A stretch of DNA of 64,000 nt from CALVUJ01 sp045128835 (GTDB lineage Bacteria; Bacillota_I; Bacilli_A; RFN20; DUOF01): contig JBGVRX010000011.1 of NCBI GenBank assembly GCA_045128835.1, positions 1 to 64,000 on the forward strand, in the 5' to 3' direction. Both the position numbers and the translations under genes were made by a program. Each line of letters starts with the position of its first letter. The stretch's first letter is position 1. Below the pieces are notes generated by a model that was not told the origin of the DNA, searched no databases, and saw nothing but the letters and a program-made list of their open reading frames with translations. Below, one piece after another: positions 24,927 through 32,569 of the stretch.

Positions 24927-25727
24927 TTATCCTACAATCATTACAACCATTCCTATTATAATACAATAATAAGAAAAATAATATATTTTTCCTTTTCTTA
25001 CAACCATAGATAATAGCCTTAAACTAAATAAAGTCACTATAAAGGTAACAATGAAACTAATTACAAATAAAATAAGTAAAGAAGTATCAAAGCTAAAATC
25101 TTTTATATTAAGAATAAAGGATCCGATAACAAGAGGAAAAAGCATTAAAAAAGTAAACTTTTCACTATCTTCCTTATTCATTTTTTCTCTATAACACATA
25201 CTTAAAGCACTTCCACTTCTTGAAAAACCTGGAATTAACCCTAAGCACTGCCCTAACCCTATTTTAAAAAAGGAAAACAACGATATTTCTTCAATTAATT
25301 TAGATTCATTTTTATCTTTTATAAGATATAGATTAAATCCATTCAATACTAAGAATATCCCTACTAAAAAACTATATTTAAGAAAAAAGTCTAAATAATC
25401 ATTAACAAAATACCCAACCAAACAAGTTGGAATTAAGCTTATAATCATCCCTCTAACAAAAAGAAATTCTTTTTTATAAAAGGAATCTTTCTTTATCAAA
25501 TAAAAATAGACTCCTTTAATTAAGTCCAAGATAATCTTTCTATAAAATATAAATAAAGCTAGAATTGACGCTAAATGTAAAATTATTTCTAATTCTATTC
25601 CTTCTAATTCTATATTAAACAGTTTTCTAAACAACAACAAATGACCACTTGAAGAAATAGGTAAAATCTCTCCAACTCCTTGAATAAAAGATAAAAAAAT
25701 ATACTTCAACAATTCGATAACTTTCAC
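24927..25727 (-). CDS. uppP: Undecaprenyl-diphosphatase UppP
   Basis: The 266-residue integral membrane enzyme dephosphorylates undecaprenyl diphosphate so the lipid carrier can be reused in cell-wall synthesis. Both BacA motifs are present: GEILPISSSGHLLL (~17-30) and PGFSRSGSA (~167-175). About seven to eight membrane helices are visible. The start is GTG at 25727, preceded by GAGGGG. A gene for family members also confers bacitracin tolerance. It lies between ung and a patatin gene. Confidence 0.95.
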   Translation of the reverse strand: MKVIELLKYIFLSFIQGVGEILPISSSGHLLLFRKLFNIELEGIELEIILHLASILALFIFYRKIILDLIKGVYFYLIKKDSFYKKEFLFVRGMIISLIPTCLVGYFVNDYLDFFLKYSFLVGIFLVLNGFNLYLIKDKNESKLIEEISLFSFFKIGLGQCLGLIPGFSRSGSALSMCYREKMNKEDSEKFTFLMLFPLVIGSFILNIKDFSFDTSLLILFVISFIVTFIVTLFSLRLLSMVVRKGKIYYFSYYCIIIGMVVMIVG

Positions 25728-25757
25728 ATTAATCCCCTCATCAAAGTATATTTAATT

Positions 25758-26645
25758 TTATTGTGGTCTATGTCTAACTACTTCTTTAGATAAACTATAA
25801 TAATATTTTTTCTCTTTTTTTCTATTTTTAAATTTCAAGAACATTGCTCGTACTTTTTGTTTAAAAGTTACCGCAATAACCCCATCATTGATAACCTGTT
25901 CAATTAACTGCTTAGCCAATTCATATCCATGATTCATCCTCATTTTTGCTCTTTCAGAAACGAAATCTAACGTTCCATCAATAATACCATAATCGTTATA
26001 TGGAGAAACAAAATCAATAATCAATGTATCTTCATCTGCACATTCATTTGCTACCGAAAATTCTTTTAAAGGAACAACGAATATAAGCTTACATCCTTGA
26101 TCTTTTAAAACCTTTACTGGGTTATTATCAACCATATAACCATCTCTGTACTTTATACCATTAATAACAACAGGCTCAAAAATAACAGGAATTGCCGAAC
26201 TTGCCAAAACATAATTAAGAATGTCACTTTTACTTTTTCCATTTAAGCAAAAATTAGTAGGAGCACCTTCTACATTTTTACTTACAGGAGTAGCAGTTAC
26301 AAAAGATTTAATCTTAGAATTACTAATTTTATCGAAATCAACATTCTTTTCCGCTAAATCTATAAATCCATCTCTAGAATATAAACTTTTCTTAAAGAAA
26401 ATCTCTTTAACACTTTTCTTTGTTAAAGCCGTTTCTCTAGTAATATTAGACCATACATTTATAGCGTTATCTAAATCTCCAGTAAGAAACAAAAGCGAGT
26501 TTAAAGAACCTATTGAAGTACCACTTAAATAGTTGATATATTTATCAATTTTATACTCTCTAAGTGCTTTCCAAACACCAATTTGATAAGCACCCTTTCC
26601 TCCGCCTCCGCCAAGTACTAGGCCAATTTTTTGTCTCTTATTCAA
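25758..26645 (-). CDS. Patatin-like phospholipase
   Basis: The 295-residue protein has the patatin Ser-Asp dyad. The oxyanion hole is LGGGGGKGAYQIG (~11-23), the nucleophile elbow GTSIGS (~42-47) holds the Ser, and the catalytic Asp is in DGYMVDNNP. Patatins are lipid acyl hydrolases; this one lacks a signal peptide, so it is cytoplasmic, like the RssA/YlbK-type proteins. The C-terminus is very basic (FKNRKKEKK), which could touch membranes. The start is TTG at 26645, with AGGAG suitably placed upstream. Confidence 0.9.
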   Translation of the reverse strand: MNKRQKIGLVLGGGGGKGAYQIGVWKALREYKIDKYINYLSGTSIGSLNSLLFLTGDLDNAINVWSNITRETALTKKSVKEIFFKKSLYSRDGFIDLAEKNVDFDKISNSKIKSFVTATPVSKNVEGAPTNFCLNGKSKSDILNYVLASSAIPVIFEPVVINGIKYRDGYMVDNNPVKVLKDQGCKLIFVVPLKEFSVANECADEDTLIIDFVSPYNDYGIIDGTLDFVSERAKMRMNHGYELAKQLIEQVINDGVIAVTFKQKVRAMFLKFKNRKKEKKYYYSLSKEVVRHRPQ

Positions 26646-26656
26646 TTTATATTCTC

Positions 26657-27760
26657 CTATACATTAAATCTAAAATACATTATATCGCCGTCTTTAACAA
26701 TATATTCCTTACCTTCAATTCTTAGTTTACCATTTTCTTTAACTTTAAGTTCACTCTTGTGTTCCATAATATCATCATATGTATACACTTCAGCTTTAAT
26801 AAACCCTCTTTCAAAGTCACTATGAATAATACCAGCACATTCAGGAGCTTTCATACCTGTTCTAAATGTCCAAGCTTTCAATTCATCAGTTCCTGCTGTG
26901 AAGTATGTTTCAAGTCCAAGTAAAGAATATGTTGCTCTAGTTAACATTTCTAGTCCTGAATACTCTACACCCAAATCATTTAAGAATAATTTCTTTTCTT
27001 CTTCATCTAAACTTGCTAAATCTGCTTCAATTTGAGCACTTACAGGAACTACAATTGTATTTTCACTTTTTGCAAGTTCACATAAGTCATTGTAATTCTT
27101 ATTAGTTGTAGGATTACTAATTTCTTCTTCTGATAAGTTAGCAACATAAATTAAAGGTTTTAAAGTCAACAAATTGAAACTTTTAGCGTATAACATCTCT
27201 TCTTTAGTTAACTCTACGCTATTAGCTCTTTTACCTTCAGTTAATACTTTAATAAATTTATTCAATAAGTTAACTTCAAAAACAGCTTCTTTATCTTTAC
27301 TAGTTTGAGCTTTCTTTTCGATTTTTCCTAATCTTTTTTCTACAACATCTAAATCAGCAAAAACTAACTCTAAATTAATAATTTCTACATCTCTTAAAGC
27401 GTTAACACTACCTTCAACGTGAACGATTTCATTACTTTCAAAACATCTAACAACGTGACAAATAGCATCTACTTCTCTAATGTTAGCCAAAAATTTATTA
27501 CCTAAACCTTCACCTTTACTAGCACCTTTTACTAATCCTGCAATATCACAGAATTCAAAAGTAGCTCTAACCACTCTTTTTGGATTATATAAAGGAATCA
27601 TGTTATCAATTCTTACATCTTTTACTTCTACTACTCCCGTATTTGGATTAATTGTAGCAAAAGGATAGTTACTAGCTTCTACATTTGAAGCAGTAATTGC
27701 ATTAAATAATGTTGACTTACCTACATTTGGAAGTCCTACTATACCAGCTTTTAAACTCAT
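26657..27760 (-). CDS. ychF: Redox-regulated ATPase YchF (OLA1)
   Basis: The ~367-residue P-loop protein matches YchF in length and motifs: GLPNVGKSTLFNAIT (~8-22), DIAGLVKGASKGEGLGNKFL (G3 and switch), NLSEEE in place of the NKxD motif, and a C-terminal TGS domain ending KDGDIMYFRF. YchF prefers ATP over GTP because of that altered G4 motif, and it associates with ribosomes. The start is the ATG at 27760 after GGGGTG. The longer frame to 27775 adds residues not found in the family. Confidence 0.96.
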   Translation of the reverse strand: MSLKAGIVGLPNVGKSTLFNAITASNVEASNYPFATINPNTGVVEVKDVRIDNMIPLYNPKRVVRATFEFCDIAGLVKGASKGEGLGNKFLANIREVDAICHVVRCFESNEIVHVEGSVNALRDVEIINLELVFADLDVVEKRLGKIEKKAQTSKDKEAVFEVNLLNKFIKVLTEGKRANSVELTKEEMLYAKSFNLLTLKPLIYVANLSEEEISNPTTNKNYNDLCELAKSENTIVVPVSAQIEADLASLDEEEKKLFLNDLGVEYSGLEMLTRATYSLLGLETYFTAGTDELKAWTFRTGMKAPECAGIIHSDFERGFIKAEVYTYDDIMEHKSELKVKENGKLRIEGKEYIVKDGDIMYFRFNV

Positions 27761-27902
27761 TTCTAAACACCCCACTCAATTATACCATCTCTAAAATATT
27801 ATTAAAGAGTAATTATTAATAATTTTTAGATAAAAAATAAAAGTATAAAAGACCGACTTCAACTCATAATAATTTTAGAAGTAAAAGAAAGGATGAAAAA
27901 AA

Positions 27903-28109
27903 ATGCAAGTACCAGAAACAGTATTAACACCTAAAGATTGTCTATATATTGAAGACATTCTAAATCATTCGCTAAATTTAGTGAAAAAAACAAATTTATA
28001 TTATGAAATGAGTTCAGATCAAGATGTAAAAGACTTATTAGAGGATTTAAATGTATTATTATGTGCCCAATATGATGATTTAGTAGGACTAATGGAAGGA
28101 GAAGAATAA
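27903..28109 (+). CDS. Short CotF-like spore coat protein
   Basis: This 68-residue acidic protein shares the CotF/ferritin-like helical pattern: LTPKDCLYIEDILNHSLNLV then LLEDLNVLLCAQYDDLVGLM. In Bacillus such proteins are spore coat components. It is only part of the usual fold and seems to be split over this gene and the next, which overlaps its stop codon by one base (TAATG). GAAAGGATG precedes the ATG. The coat role is inferred from the family and from nearby gerQ. Confidence 0.7.
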   Translation: MQVPETVLTPKDCLYIEDILNHSLNLVKKTNLYYEMSSDQDVKDLLEDLNVLLCAQYDDLVGLMEGEE

Positions 28110-28408
28110 TGAATAACAACAACCAATATTTTTCAGATAAAGACATACTAATTGATACCTTAACATCAATAAAATCACTTGCTTCTTTATATCATAATTT
28201 CAGTATTGAGGCTAGTAACGACTTAGTATTTGATATATCAAGTGATTTAAGAGAAGAAATTTTTGATGAACAAAGAGATTGCTATAACCTAATGTATAGC
28301 AAAGGTTGGTACAAACTAGAACAACAACCAAAAAGCAAGATTACCCAAGATCTTCAAAAATTTAATCAAAGTAAAATAGAATTAGATTCATACGCAATTG
28401 GCGAATAA
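28109..28408 (+). CDS. CotF-like spore coat protein
   Basis: The 99-residue protein has the CotF-family pattern: FSDKDILIDTLTSIKSLASL, then LREEIFDEQRDCYNLMYSKG and WYKLE. It is helical and would form part of a ferritin-like bundle. The start codon overlaps the previous stop codon, so the two small genes are translationally coupled. It is followed by a structured intergenic region and gerQ, making a small spore-coat cluster. Confidence is good for family, less for exact layer. Confidence 0.8.
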   Translation: MNNNNQYFSDKDILIDTLTSIKSLASLYHNFSIEASNDLVFDISSDLREEIFDEQRDCYNLMYSKGWYKLEQQPKSKITQDLQKFNQSKIELDSYAIGE

Positions 28409-28412
28409 ATGC

Positions 28413-28645
28413 ATTGTGGTGTATATTCACAGGTAAAAACACTTAATAACCTATTAAAATTCTCCTAAAAAGGAGGAAATCGTTGTTTGTATTATAATAC
28501 AATACTTAACCTTGGCCTTTGGGGGATTGCTGGAGATAACATAAAAGAAGAGGCTAACAAACATGTGTAATAAATAAAAATTGGACATGGCTACAATAAA
28601 TACTAAACAGAAAAATAGTTTCTAAGTTTTGAAACTATTTTTTTT
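28413..28645 (+). ncRNA. Candidate structured RNA with terminator between cotF-like genes and gerQ
   Basis: About 295 bases between genes contain pairing that codes for nothing obvious. Outer ends ATTGTGG (28413-28419) and CTACAAT (28591-28597) can close the element. Inside are a CTCCT/AGGAG hairpin, a perfect 16-base palindrome TTGTATTATAATACAA, TGTTTGT paired with ACAAACA, and TTGGCCT paired with AGGCTAA. A strong terminator follows: AAATAGTTTC/GAAACTATTT (28613-28640) and a T-run. Size and a closing helix recall 6S RNA, but I cannot match its conserved parts. It could be a free RNA or an attenuated leader for gerQ. Confidence 0.5.
28613..28645 (+). terminator. Rho-independent terminator upstream of gerQ
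   Basis: AAATAGTTTC pairs perfectly with GAAACTATTT across an eight-base loop and is followed by T residues. It ends the transcript that carries the cotF-like genes and/or the candidate RNA. Confidence 0.9.
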
Positions 28646-28703
28646 GTAAACTTTTCCTAGGTTAAAGCATACAAATATATTGAAAGAAAAAGGAGAAATT
28701 AAA

Positions 28704-29120
28704 ATGGACAATACACAACCACCTTATAAATATGCTTTGCCATATTCACAAAATTCTATGCCACAGCCATATCCTCCAAGTGCTCAACCACAGCAACCAA
28801 CTCCACCTTCACCTACGCAACAAGTTCCATATCAACAACCATATTCGCCAAATCCATTCCCTCAAAACAAAAGAATCGAAGAATCTTATATTGAAAATAT
28901 CATCCGTTTAAACAGAGGAAAACTCGGAACATTTTATATGACTTATAGCGATTCTAACGAATGGAGAGATCGTGTATATAAAGGAGTAATTGAAGCTGCA
29001 GGAGTAGATCACATAATTATAAGTGACCCTCGAGATGGAAAACGCTATATATTATTAAATATTTATTTAGACTGGGTAGAATTTAATGAAGAAATTAATT
29101 ATGATTACCCATTAAGGTAG
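28704..29120 (+). CDS. gerQ: Spore coat protein GerQ
   Basis: The 138-residue protein has a Pro/Gln-rich N-terminal half (~1-55) and a conserved GerQ domain: ESYIENIIRLNRGKLGTFYM, GVIEAAGVDHIIISDP and KRYILLNIYLDWVEFNE. In Bacillus GerQ is a late coat protein crosslinked by transglutaminase and needed for CwlJ function in germination. It marks the organism as spore forming. The start is the ATG at 28704 after AAAGGAG; an upstream ATG at 28680 lacks a site. A CATACA-like box ~30 bases upstream resembles a sporulation -10 but is weak evidence. Confidence 0.93.
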   Translation: MDNTQPPYKYALPYSQNSMPQPYPPSAQPQQPTPPSPTQQVPYQQPYSPNPFPQNKRIEESYIENIIRLNRGKLGTFYMTYSDSNEWRDRVYKGVIEAAGVDHIIISDPRDGKRYILLNIYLDWVEFNEEINYDYPLR

Positions 29121-29138
29121 GAACTCCTACCTTTTTAT
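29114..29138 (+). terminator. Rho-independent terminator of gerQ
   Basis: AAGGTAGG and CCTACCTT pair around the gerQ stop and lead into a T-rich run. Confidence 0.9.
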
Positions 29139-29786
29139 TTTTTTTAAATATCTCTTTAGTTCATTACTTATCTTGTAAGAATCACAAGCCTTTGATATTG
29201 ACTTGTTGTAAATAAAATCACTTACTTTTGTACTTTTTAAGTAATCTAATGTTTCTTTTTCTAATTTAACCAAAGAAGTGGCAAGCAACCAAGAAATTGC
29301 CATGTTTGAATAATAAAAATCACAAGAAATACTATCAATAATGCTAAATACTTCTGCTATATATTCCTTTTCCAAATAATAATTAAGCATCATTACAATC
29401 ATAAAACGGACTTCAAATTCTTTATTGCTATCTTTATATTCTTTAATGTACTCCCACATTTTTTCCTTGTTATTTTTAGTAATCTTTAAGTTCGCACAGC
29501 AACTATCACAAACACTCCAATTGTCGATTTTACTTACAAAACATCTTAACTTAGAAACAACTTCATCGATATCCTTAATATATCCAATAATTAATCCCTC
29601 TAGCATTATTTCTTCAAAATATTTTGCATCAAAAAAAGAAAGATTTTCATCTTTCAATTCTTTTGCTATCTTCTTTAAATAAGGAATTCTTACCCCTATA
29701 AAAGGATATCTAGTTTTAGTTAGACTACTAGCAAATTCCTTATACTTTAAATCTTCTAATTCAAATAAACGACTTATAATATCCAT
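29127..29786 (-). CDS. AlkD-like DNA alkylation repair protein
   Basis: The 219-residue, all-helical protein fits the AlkD/HEAT-repeat glycosylase family: FIGVRIPYLKKIAKEL near the N-terminus, then KIDNWSVCDSCCANL and YYSNMAISWLLATSLVK. AlkD removes bulky alkylated bases (3-methyladenine, 7-methylguanine) without base flipping. The NWSVCD segment corresponds to the catalytic-Asp region of the family. No partner genes are adjacent. AGGTAGATTAGG precedes the ATG. Confidence 0.88.
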   Translation of the reverse strand: MDIISRLFELEDLKYKEFASSLTKTRYPFIGVRIPYLKKIAKELKDENLSFFDAKYFEEIMLEGLIIGYIKDIDEVVSKLRCFVSKIDNWSVCDSCCANLKITKNNKEKMWEYIKEYKDSNKEFEVRFMIVMMLNYYLEKEYIAEVFSIIDSISCDFYYSNMAISWLLATSLVKLEKETLDYLKSTKVSDFIYNKSISKACDSYKISNELKRYLKKIKR

Positions 29787-29787
29787 C

Positions 29788-30789
29788 CTAATCTACCTTT
29801 TTCAAATTATTATCCAAGAAAGATTTTAACTTTTGATTATAGAAAGGACTTAATAAATCTTTATATTCACTAGCGGAAAGCGTTTGATTAAGATAAGGAT
29901 TATCACTGTAATAACTATTATTTATAATTACAGAATAAGAGCCATCTCCATTTTGAATATATTCGCAGTCATTAAAATAAACCATCATTTCTTTAACTAC
30001 TCCTGCTTCATAATATTGTAATGTAGGAACATATCCTACCCCATGTCCTAAAGTATTATTAGCATTACTTAATCCATAAGAATCTTTAAATGATTGCCAT
30101 AGTTCCGCATCATATTCGTCATTTGTATATCTAATTCCCTCTGCATCTGTTTCAATTACATAAAACTTTTTAGTCTTATCATTTTCATTCAAATACGTTT
30201 TCAAATAATTTCTATTTAGATAACTGCAATCAGAGCAACTACTTCTAGAATAATAAATTATAAAATTCTCTCCACTAGCAATTTTCTCATCTAATTGACT
30301 TTTATTTATATAGTATAAAGTTGGCATATCCGTATAAGTATCTAATAATTTTAAGAATCCTGCATTACTAGAAAAATACTCTTCATTTTTCACAGGATCA
30401 CTCATAAATATCATAGAACCTTCTTTATAGATAAATATTGAAGGTGTATACTCTATTACTTCTCTAAGCTCATGGCCTTTTTCAATATCACGAGCATTTA
30501 TTGCATAAACAATTAAATTTCTTTCTTTAATAGCATTTTCTAATATAGGCTTAAAAAGTTGACACCCATAACACCCTTCTAAATAGCCAAACAAAACAAA
30601 ACTATCTTTATTGTTAATTTTCTCATTTAACTGACTCATTGTAAGTGTAGTATAAGTTTGAGCATTCATATCTCCAACTTGTAAACTAGCCTTACCATCA
30701 TCTTTATCTTCTTCTTTTTTACAACTACATCCAACAATCAAGGATAAAGAAAGTAAAAAAGATAAACAAATACCCAAAATTTTCTTCAT
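29788..30789 (-). CDS. Lipoprotein with two thioredoxin-like domains
   Basis: The 333-residue protein starts with a lipoprotein signal peptide (LSLSLIVGC, Cys at ~21), so it should be anchored outside the membrane. Two thioredoxin-like domains follow. The first has CYGC (~73-76) in YLEGCYGCQLFKP. The second has CSDC (~184-187) in YYSRSSCSDCSYLNRNY, with YVPTLQYYEAG as the cis-Pro region. It likely handles disulfides or acts as a thiol-redox adaptor at the cell surface. The start is well placed after GAGG. It abuts the alkylation repair gene. Confidence 0.85.
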   Translation of the reverse strand: MKKILGICLSFLLSLSLIVGCSCKKEEDKDDGKASLQVGDMNAQTYTTLTMSQLNEKINNKDSFVLFGYLEGCYGCQLFKPILENAIKERNLIVYAINARDIEKGHELREVIEYTPSIFIYKEGSMIFMSDPVKNEEYFSSNAGFLKLLDTYTDMPTLYYINKSQLDEKIASGENFIIYYSRSSCSDCSYLNRNYLKTYLNENDKTKKFYVIETDAEGIRYTNDEYDAELWQSFKDSYGLSNANNTLGHGVGYVPTLQYYEAGVVKEMMVYFNDCEYIQNGDGSYSVIINNSYYSDNPYLNQTLSASEYKDLLSPFYNQKLKSFLDNNLKKVD

Positions 30790-30926
30790 TATGAAAACCT
30801 CTTTTCTTCTATTTTAGAATACTAATTTAACATACATAAATCAACAAAAAAAGAAGACAAAAATTTTTTTCAACAACTGAAATTTATTCTATTTAAAATA
30901 AATCTTGCATACTTTATTATATAAGT

Positions 30927-31105
30927 AGATTAAGGAGGAACACTTATCGCAAGACATTCACGAATCGTGATGTAATATCTATATGTGTTGAACACTAACT
31001 AGTCTTAGGATCCTAATTATAGATATGAAATCTAATAACCTTAAACAAAGGATAGTTAAACGTCACTTGATCTTGAAAATAACTAGGGTAAAACCTAGTT
31101 TTTTT
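30927..31105 (+). ncRNA. Structured RNA, copy A of a two-member family
   Basis: This fills most of the 358-base gap before the HIT gene. Outer helix AGATTAAG (30927-30934) with CTTGATCT (31068-31075) closes a multi-branched body. Inside are ACATTCACG/CGTGATGT (30954-30973), a perfect 10-bp helix ATATCTATAT/ATATAGATAT (30975-30984, 31019-31028) enclosing GTGT-TGA-ACAC and the palindrome TTAGGATCCTAA, and a third short hairpin before GGATAGTTAAACGTC. A terminator, AACTAGG/CCTAGTT plus T-run, ends at 31105. The second copy at 59533-59718 changes paired bases together. Family not identified; it is not a T-box and no coding frame fits. Confidence 0.85.
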
Positions 31106-31147
31106 CATTAAAAAAAGCCATAATAAAGCAAAGGAGAGATAAAAATT

Positions 31148-31552
31148 ATGGATAATTGCTTATTTTGTAAAATAATAAAAGGAGATATTCCTTGCTATAA
31201 AATATACGAAGATGAATATACGTTAGCTTTTTTAGATATTGCTAAGGATGCAGATGGTCATACTCTTGTATTACCTAAAAAACATTGTTCTTCACTATTA
31301 GACTGTGACCAAGAAACTTTAAATCATGTAATGAGCACAGTAAAATTAATTTCTAATCATTATGTAAACAATTGTGGTTACACTGGTGTTAATGTTTTAA
31401 ATAATAATGGTTCTAGTGCAGAACAATCTATTTCCCATTTACACATTCACATTATTCCAAGAGTAGAAGATGATAACCTTAATGTCTTCCCTAAACTAAA
31501 CGGCGCTAAATACACTCTTGAAGAAAATTTAGAAAAATTAAAAATAAAATAG
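31148..31552 (+). CDS. HIT-family nucleotide hydrolase
   Basis: The 134-residue histidine triad protein begins DNCLFCKIIKGDIPCYKIYE and carries the HLHIHIIPR triad (~97-105). Such proteins hydrolyse AMP or GMP conjugates such as aminoacyl- or phosphoramidate nucleotides in the cytoplasm. The Cys pair in CLFCK is usual in bacterial Hint-like members. AAGGAGAG precedes the ATG, 43 bases after the terminator of structured RNA copy A. Confidence 0.95.
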   Translation: MDNCLFCKIIKGDIPCYKIYEDEYTLAFLDIAKDADGHTLVLPKKHCSSLLDCDQETLNHVMSTVKLISNHYVNNCGYTGVNVLNNNGSSAEQSISHLHIHIIPRVEDDNLNVFPKLNGAKYTLEENLEKLKIK

Positions 31553-31596
31553 TTTAAATTATATAATCCAGTAAAAAATATTACTGGGTGAAATAA

Positions 31597-31887
31597 ATGT
31601 CAAAAATAAAATGTGAACAAAAAAATTGTAAATACAATAATCATGATCATTGTTTAAAAAGCAGTATTTATGTAGCCAAAAATGCATTATGTGAATCTTA
31701 TAAAGAAGGTAAATCTAAAGAAAATCCCGATTTCGAGATTTCTTCCCTAGAAACTTTAGAAAAAAATATAACATGCGAAGCTACAAACTGCGTTCATAAC
31801 AAAAATCAAAATTGTTCAATTAATAACCTAAATATAGGTAAAAGTAAAACTAATGCTCCTTGCATTGATTTTGAGAAAAGAATATAG
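31597..31887 (+). CDS. Tandem DUF1540 Cys-rich protein
   Basis: The 96-residue protein holds two DUF1540 units: IKCEQKNCKYNNHDHCLKSS and ITCEATNCVHNKNQNCSINN, each with the CxxxxCxxNxxxxC spacing and a downstream C (ALCESY, APCIDF). DUF1540 proteins occur in spore-forming Firmicutes and may bind metal, but their role is unknown. GGGTG precedes the ATG, and a small hairpin (CCAGTAA/TTACTGG) lies just before that site. A terminator follows directly. Confidence 0.88.
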   Translation: MSKIKCEQKNCKYNNHDHCLKSSIYVAKNALCESYKEGKSKENPDFEISSLETLEKNITCEATNCVHNKNQNCSINNLNIGKSKTNAPCIDFEKRI

Positions 31888-31914
31888 AGTCTTCATAAAG
31901 AAGACTTTTTTATT
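31888..31914 (+). terminator. Rho-independent terminator
   Basis: AGTCTTC and GAAGACT pair over a five-base loop followed by a T-run, just after the DUF1540 gene. Confidence 0.92.
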
Positions 31915-31956
31915 TGTATAAAAACACATTTTGCTTCCTAATGCGCTTTTGAACTA

Positions 31957-31984
31957 ACTTCTAATGATAGTTAATCATATTTTA
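31957..31984 (+). promoter_or_regulatory. Possible sigma-K-type promoter of collagen-like gene
   Basis: AC (31957-31958), 17 bases, then CATATTTTA (31976-31984) fits the late mother-cell consensus AC-N16/17-CATANNNTA. The start site would fall at about 31990, just ahead of the Shine-Dalgarno, leaving a very short leader. This fits a spore surface protein but could occur by chance in AT-rich DNA. Confidence 0.35.
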
Positions 31985-32004
31985 AAGTAGAAGGAGGTGT
32001 AAAA

Positions 32005-32529
32005 ATGAATAATAACTGTACAAATCCATTTTTTTATAACTGCTGCACTACAAGATGTTGCCCTCAAAGAAATACTTGTTGTAATAATGTAGTTGCTATA
32101 CCTGGGCCACAAGGTCCTGCTGGACAAGCCGCTACCGTTACTGTAGGTTCTACTATTACAGGACTTCCTGGAACTTCAGCAGTTGTAACTAATTCTGGAA
32201 CAACATCTAATGCCGTACTAAACTTTATTATTCCTGAAGGACAACCAGGAGCAACTGGACCTCAAGGTCCTGCAGGAACTAATGGTACTGCCGCTACTAT
32301 TACAGTTGGAACAACTACCACAGGAGCCCCAGGAACTCAAGCATCTGTTACAAATGTAGGAACACCAAATGCTGCCGTATTAAACTTTGTCATTCCAGAA
32401 GGGCAACCAGGCACTATAACTCCAGGAGTTGCTGTTCCTCTTCTTGATGCCACAGCAACATTACCTGATGTAATAACTACCGTTAATGCTCTAATAACAT
32501 CTTTAACCAATGCTGGATTTTTAGCTTAA
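32005..32529 (+). CDS. Collagen-like exosporium-type protein
   Basis: The 174-residue protein has a short Cys-rich head (NCCTTRCCPQRNTCC, ~11-25) and collagen-type GPQGPAG triplets. Two copies of a ~60-residue unit follow, each of the form GPQGPAG ... AATVTVG/AATITVG ... VLNFIIPEGQPG. A C-terminal hydrophobic segment, ITTVNALITSLTNAGFLA, resembles a trimerising tip as in BclA-type proteins. Such proteins form hair-like layers on spores or cells. AAGGAGGTG precedes the ATG, and a sigma-K-like promoter lies upstream. No classical signal peptide is seen, consistent with mother-cell assembly. Confidence 0.8.
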   Translation: MNNNCTNPFFYNCCTTRCCPQRNTCCNNVVAIPGPQGPAGQAATVTVGSTITGLPGTSAVVTNSGTTSNAVLNFIIPEGQPGATGPQGPAGTNGTAATITVGTTTTGAPGTQASVTNVGTPNAAVLNFVIPEGQPGTITPGVAVPLLDATATLPDVITTVNALITSLTNAGFLA

Positions 32530-32530
32530 C

Positions 32531-32569
32531 AAAAAAGGTATAATCATTACGGTTATACCTTTTCTTTTT
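32531..32569. terminator. Bidirectional Rho-independent terminator
   Basis: AAGGTATAA and TTATACCTT pair with A and T runs on either side, between the convergent collagen-like and RtcB genes. Confidence 0.88.

Noticed and set aside
28413..28645. Firm assignment of the cotF-gerQ intergenic RNA as 6S, tmRNA or RNase P RNA
   Set aside because: Size alone suits 6S, but I could not match conserved 6S, tmRNA tag or RNase P core sequences.
31567..31588. Hairpin before the DUF1540 gene as a terminator of the HIT gene
   Set aside because: CCAGTAA/TTACTGG pairs well but no T-run follows. It may only affect the neighbouring ribosome site.
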